The notes below the pieces were generated by a model. That model was given only the letters and a program-made list of their open reading frames with translations, had not been told where the DNA came from and did no database searches. From assembly GCA_029857975.1 (NCBI GenBank), contig JAOUFX010000159.1, positions 1 to 6,753 of the forward strand: a stretch of 6,753 nt of DNA, given 5' to 3'. Numbering within the stretch: the first letter of the stretch is position 1; each line of letters begins with the position of its first letter. Shown piece by piece: positions 1 to 5,364 of this stretch. This DNA is from Deltaproteobacteria bacterium. Lineage in GTDB: Bacteria > Desulfobacterota > SM23-61. The position numbers were made by a program, and so were the translations under genes.

Positions 1-1
1 G

Positions 2-1279
2 GCGATTACCGGTCATTGGGGGAAGAAAGGGGCCACGATTCAGATGTCCTCGAGCGGCAAGATGCTGGGAACAAGCCTTTCCGAGGCGGATCTGGGGAAG
101 ATCAAACCGGGGATCAGTAAATCTCCCCTTGGCTGGGTAGAATCCATGGGCACGGGCCAGCCCTATCCGATCAAGGCCATTATCTGGGCCGGAAACCCGT
201 ACGGCCTCTGGCCCGGATTATCAAAGTTGGCCAAAAGGTTGTCCAACGTGGAAGTGATCGCCCACCTGGAGATTTGGAGGAATGAAACCTCCTACGCCTC
301 TGATTACGTTTTCCCTTCGGCCCATGGCGTGGAATACGGAGAAATCAACCGGTCCACGGAAGACCGGAGGGCGCTCTGGATTCGTAAAATGATCGATCCG
401 CCGGGCGAGGCGAGGCCCGATCTTTATTTCTGGATTGAATTGGGGAAACGATTCGGACTGCAGGATGTTCTAAAAGAAGAATACAAAGAGTCCTCGGTTT
501 TTTTCGATGCCGAGATGAGGGCGAGTTCTCTGGTCCGAGGGGTGACCGTAAAAAAGATGATGGAGAGCCCGAAAGGCTTCCTGCGCATGCCCTTGCCAGA
601 TGATGGGTCTCCGGAGATCGATACGCTTTACCTGGAAGGCTCCGTTTATCCCGGCGATCCGCAGGGAAGGAGAATCCCGACCCCTTCGGGCAAACTGGAG
701 CTGTGGACTCCGGAGATGGAGAGGAAGTTCAATGAACTGGGGTTGAGTGCTCTGCCTGAATTTTATTCGGACCCCGAGCAGCTGGTTCCCTTGCCCCACT
801 TGCGTGCGGCTGCTGGCGCTGAAGCCCGCCGCCCTTCTCCGTTCTGGAACAACTCCTGTTATGCCCCGGTGGTGGAAATCGTGCAGGAGCCTTTTCCTTC
901 TGCCAAAGAATTCGACACGGAATTGGTCACCGCCTGTCCACCCGTTCCTCACTTTCATTCCTGGTGCAATTTTTTCTGGCAGGCCTGGGAGATGTGGCCC
1001 GATCTTTTCGTGCACCTGCATCCGGCCAAAGCGCGTTCCATCGGCGTGCAGACAGGCGATAGGGTCATCGTGGAAAATCAGCGGGGAAGAATCGAGGCTG
1101 TGGCTTGGATTCATCCCGGAATCCGGGAGAGCGCCGTATATATTCCCATCGGCTGGGGAGAAAAATCTCCCTATTCGCAGTGGAAAAGCGTCAACTGGCT
1201 GCTGCCCGATGACCAGCGAGATCCCGTCTCCGACCAAGCGAACACCAAGATTACTCTCTGCCGCGTGAGGAAAGCCTGA
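2..1279 (+). CDS. Molybdopterin oxidoreductase, C-terminal part (5' end outside window)
   Basis: This is the catalytic-subunit tail of a DMSO-reductase-superfamily enzyme, which binds a bis-molybdopterin guanine dinucleotide Mo/W cofactor. The frame is open from base 2, so the ATG at 44 is internal and the true start lies left of the window. Fragment numbering starts at base 2. Residues 1-14 (AITGHWGKKG...) match the family's conserved 'LTGN.G..GG' loop. Residues 58-68 (IIWAGNPYG) and 99-109 (ASDYVFPSAHG followed by E) match the segment usually reading 'NP...' and 'ADyVLP...E'. TPSGKLEL at 227-234 is the usual 'T.SGK.El' motif. Residues ~306-421 form the C-terminal molydop-binding barrel, with GDRVIVENQRGRI at 352-364 and IPIGWG at 381-386. 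The end looks complete. Substrate cannot be told: the N-terminal Fe-S motif and Mo ligand are not in view. Formate dehydrogenase-like, polysulfide/thiosulfate reductase-like or other members are all possible. No partner subunit follows it, so it is probably the last gene of its operon. Confidence 0.9.
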   Translation, partial: AITGHWGKKGATIQMSSSGKMLGTSLSEADLGKIKPGISKSPLGWVESMGTGQPYPIKAIIWAGNPYGLWPGLSKLAKRLSNVEVIAHLEIWRNETSYASDYVFPSAHGVEYGEINRSTEDRRALWIRKMIDPPGEARPDLYFWIELGKRFGLQDVLKEEYKESSVFFDAEMRASSLVRGVTVKKMMESPKGFLRMPLPDDGSPEIDTLYLEGSVYPGDPQGRRIPTPSGKLELWTPEMERKFNELGLSALPEFYSDPEQLVPLPHLRAAAGAEARRPSPFWNNSCYAPVVEIVQEPFPSAKEFDTELVTACPPVPHFHSWCNFFWQAWEMWPDLFVHLHPAKARSIGVQTGDRVIVENQRGRIEAVAWIHPGIRESAVYIPIGWGEKSPYSQWKSVNWLLPDDQRDPVSDQANTKITLCRVRKA

Positions 1280-1294
1280 TCTCCGATAAGATCA
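1277..1294 (+). other. Small stem-loop at the molybdoenzyme stop codon
   Basis: TGATCT (1277-1282) and AGATCA (1289-1294) are perfect 6-bp arms around a 6-nt loop, and the TGA stop is inside the left arm. No T-run follows, so it is not a standard intrinsic terminator. It could stabilise the 3' end of the mRNA or be chance. Confidence 0.25.
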
Positions 1295-1351
1295 AACCGA
1301 GTCCAAACGCTTGAAACAGTTTAGCCCTTTGAAAAATTAGCTAAACCTCAA

Positions 1352-1378
1352 TGCCAAATGCAAAATTCAAATTGCAAA
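1352..1378. repeat. Imperfect ~7-nt tandem array (TGCMAAA-like)
   Basis: Four adjoining units read TGCCAAA, TGCAAAA, TTCAAA and TTGCAAA, giving A-rich blocks spaced by 6-7 nt. The array may be a remnant of a dispersed intergenic repeat or simple low-complexity drift. No function is implied. Confidence 0.35.
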
Positions 1379-1519
1379 TCTAAAAATGAAGAACAATTTG
1401 CCGTGAAATTTAGCGGATAAAATCCTAATCCCGAATCTTTTTCAAGAGGTGGAAAATGGCGTATCAATAGCGGCGACGTTCATTTTTTGAAATGAGAACT
1501 TCACCTACTGTTGAGTGAA

Positions 1520-1565
1520 GGGATGCATTAGGAATTGAAGATTATCAAAAGAGGTCATGCATCCC
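1520..1565. repeat. 9-bp perfect inverted repeat, 28-nt spacer
   Basis: GGGATGCAT at 1520-1528 is the exact reverse complement of ATGCATCCC at 1557-1565. A second small stem, CTTCAC (1499-1504) with GTGAAG (1515-1520), adjoins it and shares base 1520. No T-run follows either. It may be a hairpin in a transcript, a protein-binding site or a piece of a mobile repeat. Confidence 0.4.
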
Positions 1566-1628
1566 GATTCAATAAATGAAAATTATACCGAAATATTTTC
1601 GATGGTCTGAAAACAGAGGAGATATAGC

Positions 1629-1770
1629 GAGCCTGTCGGGAAACCCATAATTAAAAAATCGCTCTTGGGCGCAAAACGATTTTTCAGGATAAAGACTTTC
1701 TGCCCAGACTAAAAAAGGAAATACCAAGGAAGGGCTAAACGCAAAGATTTATACCTTTTTCGACAGGCTC
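1629..1770. mobile_element. Candidate MITE-like element, 142 bp
   Basis: GAGCCTGTCG at 1629-1638 is the exact reverse complement of CGACAGGCTC at 1761-1770. Comparing the two ends inward, 13 of the first 15 positions agree (GAGCCTGTCG then RRAAA). The trinucleotide AGC flanks the unit on both sides (1626-1628 and 1771-1773), as a 3-bp target duplication would. Inside is an 8-bp stem, AAAAATCG (1654-1661) with CGATTTTT (1677-1684), around a 15-nt loop. There is no transposase frame, so any element would be non-autonomous. The alternative is a pair of REP-like intergenic sequences in opposite orientation, since GAGCCTGTCG-type motifs are common between genes in many bacteria. Confidence 0.4.
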
Positions 1771-1882
1771 AGCAGAAATCACAGCTTATTGTTCTAATCC
1801 ACGAGCCACAATATGTAGCCAACAAAGCGGAGTCTTAAATTAGGATGCTGTTTTCACTTTACCTGTTTAACGTATTTTTGCT

Positions 1883-2269
1883 CTAATCCTTTTCATCCCC
1901 ATCCTGGAAAAAGCTGTTCAGCGTATCCAAAAAACTCCGAGTATTAATTGGCTTGCTTAGGTAGCCGTCGCAACCGGCGATTCTGAATTTCTCCTCATCC
2001 CCTTCCATCGCATAGCCGGTCAAAGCTACAACCCGAATTCCCTTTAAAGCTGGATCTCCTTTAATGATTCGAGTCGCCGATAGTCCGTCCATTCCCGGAA
2101 GTTGAATATCCATGAAAATAAGATCAGGCCTCTTTTCCTTGGCTATCTGGATCCCGCTTTCGGCGTTCATCGCGTTCAATATATTATATTGGCCTATTTG
2201 AAGGAGGGAGTTGACCAATTTCATATTTAATGCATTATCTTCAATCACCAGGATGGTTTTTTTTACCAT
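1883..2269 (-). CDS. Single-domain response regulator (DivK/CheY-like receiver)
   Basis: This 128-residue protein is a lone REC domain with no DNA-binding or enzymatic output domain. Numbering from the ATG at 2269, the acidic pair is E10/D11 (VIEDN), the phospho-acceptor is D54 (FMDIQLPGMDG), the switch threonine is T84 (ALTGYAM) and the invariant lysine is K106, followed by P107 (SKPI). The AMEGDEEKFRIAGCDGYLSKPI-type stretch closely resembles the AMKGDEE...GC..Y.SKPI signature of Caulobacter DivK, as I remember it, so it belongs to the DivK-like cytoplasmic receivers. I chose ATG 2269 because GGAGG (2277-2281) sits 7 nt before it; the in-frame TTG at 2275 is only 1 nt from that Shine-Dalgarno. 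The gene follows the kinase stop by 2 nt, so translational coupling is likely and the kinase is its probable phosphodonor. With no output domain it must act by contact with another protein or through a phosphorelay. Confidence 0.93.
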   Translation of the reverse strand: MVKKTILVIEDNALNMKLVNSLLQIGQYNILNAMNAESGIQIAKEKRPDLIFMDIQLPGMDGLSATRIIKGDPALKGIRVVALTGYAMEGDEEKFRIAGCDGYLSKPINTRSFLDTLNSFFQDGDEKD

Positions 2270-2271
2270 AA

Positions 2272-4218
2272 TCAATCCTCCGGGTATTTATTCCTCCTGT
2301 GATCGGGAATGACAAAAATAAATTTGCTCCCTGTTCCTCTCCCTTCACTCTCTGCCCAGATTTTCCCGCCATGCAATTCCACCATTTTCCTGCTCAGACA
2401 AAGGCCCAAGCCTGTCCCTTGAAAGGGGCGAGATAACGAATTCTCCGCCTGTTCGAATGGTTCGAAAATACGTTCCAAGTCCTTCGGGCTAATTCCAACC
2501 CCCGTGTCTTGAAGAGAAATGCTGATCAACCCATCCTTCATTAAAGGGTTATCAGCATCCAGCGGCAACACTGCAGGGTGGTCTTCCCGGCAAAACCAAT
2601 GCCCATCTTGATATGACAGATACTGAGCCGAAAGGGAAATTGAGCCCCCATCTGGAGTAAATTTCAGGGCATTCGAAAGAAGATTGTAAAGGATTTGTTT
2701 TAGTTTGCGCTCATCCGCAATGACATTCTCCGGAACACCATCGAAATCTTTTAAAATTTGAATCCTATGCTGCATGGCCTTCTCTTGGACCATGACCAGG
2801 CTGCCTTCCAAAAGATCCCCAAGACCTATCTCCGTCAGTTCCAGAGTCAGCTTTCCCGCCTCTACCTTGGAAAGATCAAGGATATCATTGATCAGGGATA
2901 GGAGATGCCCGCTGCTGTTAAGAACGTCCGTCAAATATTCATCTTGAGTAGTATTCAGCGCACCAAAGTGCTTATCGACCACCAGTTCGGTGAAACCGAT
3001 GATGTGATTCAGGGGCGTCCGTAGCTCATGGCTCATATTGGCCAGAAACTCAGACTTAGCGCGGTTCGCTATTTCCGCAGATTCCTTGGCCTGTTTCAGG
3101 TTTTCTTCCGCTCGTATTCTTTGGCTGATCTCATTGCTCAAATCCTCGTTGGCACTTTTCAGTTCCAAGGTCCTTTCTGCCACCTTTTCCTCTATCTTCT
3201 TGGACATAACGCTGAAGGCATCCAAAAGCTCCTGAAACTCAGGGCTCCCCTTAATGGCGATACTATTTGAAAAGTCCTCGTTGGCTATGGCCTTCGTGCG
3301 GGCCATCAGTTGTTTAAGCGGGATAAGGCTTCTTCTAATAGATACCTGGCTCAATAAAAGCGCAATCAGCATCATTAGAAATCCGGCCAACAGAAAATAA
3401 ATTTTGTATTGATGGATCGATGATAGAATTGATCCTTCAGACTGACTAAGGATTATTTTCCAGTGATCAGCCGAGAATCCGCCCCCCAGAAATAGGCTAT
3501 GCGCCGAGGCTACATAATCTTGCTTTCCATCTCCCCACGAAAAGCTGGAGTTTTGTTTCCTGCCATGTAGCCTCGACAGGGCATTGATTAAATGTGCCGG
3601 CTCGGAAATGGAAGCGACGAGCACAACATTTTCATCATCAACAACGCACAATGCCATGTCGGCAGGCAGGTTGAAATTATCCCCCACGCTCCAGAGATAG
3701 TTGGCGTTGATTTGGCCGGTCAGCCATTCAGAATTGGAGGTCCGGATTGCCATCCATAGATGCGGGTACCCATCGGAGCCTCGCCTCTTGATGATTGAGG
3801 GTTTTTCCGATTCAATAGAGCTCAATTCGCTGAATTGGATATCGCATGAATGAACCTTGCTTCCCAAGAGAAGCACCGCACCCTGCCGGTCCAGCCTGAA
3901 CAGATTTTCTAAACTTTTTGGCTGGATCTGGCTCGCCTTCAAGCGAAAAGGCGTGCTTTTATCCTCCGCGGGGCTTGAGTTGAAAGAAAGGAAGACCCGC
4001 ATCTCGGTTTCCGCCATTCGCAGTCGTTCGTATATTGACCTGCTGATGTTTTTAGCCTGATGATCCAGGCGGTGGATACTCTGGTTTTTCAGCTCATTCT
4101 CCAAAGAGTAAAACAAGAGCCCGAGCATAACCGCCAAAGGAAAGATGACGCAGAAGAAAAAAAGAAGGGAAATTCGTTGGGAAAGTCTGATCTTGCGGAG
4201 CCTGTGAATGGTTATCAT
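2272..4218 (-). CDS. Membrane sensor histidine kinase (Cache-like sensor, HAMP, HisKA, HATPase_c)
   Basis: This 648-residue inner-membrane kinase senses a signal outside the cytoplasm and autophosphorylates a histidine. It has a short basic N-terminus, TM1 at ~16-38, an extracytoplasmic domain at ~40-270 and TM2 at ~272-293. HAMP covers ~294-345, followed by a charged coiled coil at ~340-390. The H-box is FLANMSHELRTPLN with phospho-accepting H397. The N-box is at ~508-521 (N512, N516), G1 is DTGVGI at 571-576, the F-box is FEPFEQ at 585-590 and G2 is GTGLGL at 601-606. No receiver is fused. In the sensor domain, W165LTGQINANYLW and ALCVVDDENVVLVAS (~189-203) resemble double-Cache (PDC) sensors; ligand unknown. 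About 25-30 extra residues (~533-562) separate the N-box side from G1. ATG 4218 has AGGAG (4223-4227) 4 nt upstream. The stop overlaps the spacer of the receiver gene, and the pseudopilin gene ends 15 nt before it. Confidence 0.95.
   Translation of the reverse strand: MITIHRLRKIRLSQRISLLFFFCVIFPLAVMLGLLFYSLENELKNQSIHRLDHQAKNISRSIYERLRMAETEMRVFLSFNSSPAEDKSTPFRLKASQIQPKSLENLFRLDRQGAVLLLGSKVHSCDIQFSELSSIESEKPSIIKRRGSDGYPHLWMAIRTSNSEWLTGQINANYLWSVGDNFNLPADMALCVVDDENVVLVASISEPAHLINALSRLHGRKQNSSFSWGDGKQDYVASAHSLFLGGGFSADHWKIILSQSEGSILSSIHQYKIYFLLAGFLMMLIALLLSQVSIRRSLIPLKQLMARTKAIANEDFSNSIAIKGSPEFQELLDAFSVMSKKIEEKVAERTLELKSANEDLSNEISQRIRAEENLKQAKESAEIANRAKSEFLANMSHELRTPLNHIIGFTELVVDKHFGALNTTQDEYLTDVLNSSGHLLSLINDILDLSKVEAGKLTLELTEIGLGDLLEGSLVMVQEKAMQHRIQILKDFDGVPENVIADERKLKQILYNLLSNALKFTPDGGSISLSAQYLSYQDGHWFCREDHPAVLPLDADNPLMKDGLISISLQDTGVGISPKDLERIFEPFEQAENSLSRPFQGTGLGLCLSRKMVELHGGKIWAESEGRGTGSKFIFVIPDHRRNKYPED
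2277..2281 (-). promoter_or_regulatory. Ribosome binding site of the receiver gene
   Basis: GGAGG on the minus strand lies inside the last codons of the kinase gene, 7 nt before ATG 2269. It decides the start in favour of this ATG over TTG 2275 and supports coupled translation. Confidence 0.75.
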
Positions 4219-4233
4219 GTATCTCCTGCGTGA

Positions 4234-4752
4234 TCAATACTTGGATGCCAAACCTATAAACTTGCCATTATTCGCCCGAATGATATCATCGTGGCTGAAT
4301 TTGACTGTTAGCTGAAGAGCTGTAGCCCCATCCCTGCCTCTGCTATATAGATCAAAGTCCGTGCTGAGCGGATGCAGATTCCTATCCATGCGTACCTTTT
4401 GGCCCTTAACGCCTGTAATGGGCCAATAGTCATAGGGGTTATTCCAAGGATCTAAGCGGTTATTCTCCGCTATTTCTGTAAGGGTGGGGGGAAAAGCTGC
4501 GTTTTGGGAATAATAGAGATAAAGTTTCCCGCTAATCTGAGCAACATCCGCTCCGGCCTGGGTAATCTGACCCTTGTAGTGAAAATCCTGGTAACCGAGG
4601 TAAGCCATCGCAGCCAAGGTGCTTATGATGAATGCCGCTATTATTAATTCAAGGAGTGTCATGCCTCTCATGCGACGGACCGCCCTGTCTACCGGTCTTC
4701 CGGCTTTGAAGTTACAGGTGTTCAAAACATTAAATCCTCTGTTTCCCTGCAT
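4234..4752 (-). CDS. GspG-like type II secretion pseudopilin / type IV pilin-like protein
   Basis: This is a prepilin-type protein whose membrane helix would pack into a pilus or pseudopilus after cleavage by prepilin peptidase. The class III signal is RRMRG|MTLLELIIAAFII: cleavage after G30 leaves M31 as residue 1 and the conserved glutamate (E35) as residue 5, followed by the hydrophobic helix to ~52. The globular part has DPWNNPYDY at ~100-108 and DFDLYSRGRDG at ~132-142, the GspG-type 'DPW.NPY...DLYS.G.DG' signature that binds calcium in classic GspG. The tail DDIIRANNGKFIGLA (~154-168) I recognise from GspG-like orphan pseudopilins. ATG 4752 is the most upstream start (an in-frame TAG precedes it) but has no Shine-Dalgarno and gives an unusually long 30-residue leader. 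TTG 4725 lies 9 nt after AGAGGA and would give a 21-residue leader; ATG 4671 would leave only 3 residues. It is the first gene of the pilin-kinase-receiver unit, and no other secretion or pilus gene is in the window. Confidence 0.88.
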   Translation of the reverse strand: MQGNRGFNVLNTCNFKAGRPVDRAVRRMRGMTLLELIIAAFIISTLAAMAYLGYQDFHYKGQITQAGADVAQISGKLYLYYSQNAAFPPTLTEIAENNRLDPWNNPYDYWPITGVKGQKVRMDRNLHPLSTDFDLYSRGRDGATALQLTVKFSHDDIIRANNGKFIGLASKY

Positions 4753-5041
4753 CTAAAAAATCAATATTTTTCAGCCGAAGGCAGATGGACACAAAATTCT
4801 GTGGTCCCTGTTGAGTCCTTCGTAGGCAGATATCGGCTTCAAAGATTATCACATTTATATTTTCGGCTTATTTTATTGTAACCTTTAATATTAACCCCCA
4901 CCTGCCAGATAAAATTGACCCAGGTTTAATGTCAGATGCACAAGATATTGGGGATTGCTTCGGTTTCTAAAAGTTACGATTGCGTGCCACTGTCCGCACT
5001 TCCCACAAAGTTTCGATAAGGGAATTATATCAATACCTTGC
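4753..5041. other. Leader/promoter region of the pilin-kinase-receiver unit
   Basis: AT-rich non-coding DNA upstream of the pseudopilin gene. It holds a candidate minus-strand promoter (4854-4882), a perfect 10-bp palindrome TTAATATTAA (4885-4894) just upstream of that -35, and a weak hairpin in the would-be leader RNA (4787-4793/4800-4807, with one bulged base). I see no coding sequence or RNA gene here. Confidence 0.45.
4854..4882 (-). promoter_or_regulatory. Candidate sigma-70 promoter for the pilin-kinase-receiver unit
   Basis: On the minus strand GTTACA (4877-4882, 4 of 6 matches to the -35 consensus) is followed after 17 nt by TATAAA (4854-4859, 5 of 6 matches to the -10). AT-rich sequence including the palindrome TTAATATTAA lies directly upstream and could act as an UP element or operator. 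Transcription would begin near 4847, leaving a leader of about 95 nt. It is a prediction by eye in AT-rich DNA. Confidence 0.3.
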
Positions 5042-5320
5042 TCAACAGTTATCGATAGAAACCTGCACTGATTGCCAAAATCTTTCGTCCGAAGAGTTCA
5101 GGAAGTACTCCACATTCAAGCTTTCGTACCACAATAGGAACCTTTCTTTCAGAGGCAGATATTGCCGATGGGTTTTTAATATCACAACTTCTTGATGCTG
5201 GGAAAATACCGGATCCATAAGGGGAAACGAACCCTTTATAAATTCGGCATCAATCTGCTTGTTGAAAACCGTGGGTAAATAGCCATAGTAGAAAAATATT
5301 GAAATCACCCCGCTAAAATC
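5042..5320 (-). pseudogene. Possible relic of a LysR/CysB-type regulator C-terminus
   Basis: A minus-strand frame, open from the TAA at 5321-5323 to a stop at 5042, encodes about 92 residues beginning DFSGVISIFFYYG. From a GTG at 5308 it would give 88 residues, but without a Shine-Dalgarno. Its pattern (GVI near the start, then DPVFSQHQEVV, HRQYLPLKERFLLWYESL) resembles by eye the last ~60 residues of CysB-like LysR regulators, which end with a 'LF......I..RR..YLR.Y.Y.FI..FAP' stretch. No helix-turn-helix half can fit, because the transporter gene starts about 45 bp away. LysR regulators are often divergent from the transporter they control, and this fragment has that orientation. It may be a decayed regulator, a small gene of unknown function, or a chance frame. 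Confidence 0.27.
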
Positions 5321-5327
5321 TTAAGAT
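5299..5327 (+). promoter_or_regulatory. Candidate sigma-70 promoter of the MFS gene, with palindrome over the -10
   Basis: TTGAAA (5299-5304, 5 of 6 to the -35 consensus) is followed after 17 nt by TAAGAT (5322-5327, 4 of 6 to the -10). Transcription would start near 5334, about 30 nt before the gene. The -10 is embedded in a perfect 10-bp palindrome, ATCTTAAGAT (5318-5327), a position where a bound repressor would block the polymerase. Confidence 0.4.
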
Positions 5328-5364
5328 ACCTTTCACATCCCTAAATCATTCTTTATTTTCCCAA

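Larger units (their letters stand above)
1280..1882. other. Gene-free AT-rich intergenic stretch with inverted repeats
   Basis: About 600 bp lie between the convergent ends of the molybdoenzyme gene (+) and the receiver gene (-). I see no credible coding sequence on either strand: the only short frames have no ribosome binding site. The stretch is clearly more AT-rich than the molybdoenzyme gene. It contains a 7-bp inverted repeat (1319-1325/1340-1346), a short CAAAT-type tandem array, a 9-bp inverted repeat (1520-1528/1557-1565) and a candidate miniature element (1629-1770), each listed separately. No convincing intrinsic terminator (GC-rich stem plus T-run) was found for either converging transcript. 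Confidence 0.6.

Noticed and set aside
470..1237. 255-codon open frame on the minus strand inside the molybdoenzyme gene
   Set aside because: It is a shadow of the real gene on the other strand: the translated product shows no family features while the plus-strand protein has clear molybdopterin motifs throughout.
1319..1346. 7-bp inverted repeat GTTTAGC/GCTAAAC as terminator of the molybdoenzyme transcript
   Set aside because: The stem is AT-rich, the loop is 14 nt and no T-run follows; it does not meet the pattern of an intrinsic terminator.
1576..1650. 24-codon small frame MKIIPKYFRWSENRG...
   Set aside because: No Shine-Dalgarno upstream, and its 3' part runs into the candidate repeat element, so it is most likely chance.
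4974..4989. TGGCAC on the minus strand as a sigma-54 promoter for the pilin unit
   Set aside because: The -24 half matches but the -12 half is CGTA where TTGC should be, so the essential GC is missing.
4980..5195. 71-codon plus-strand frame starting with TTG
   Set aside because: No ribosome binding site, no recognisable domain, and it overlaps the minus-strand frame that looks slightly more like a protein relic.
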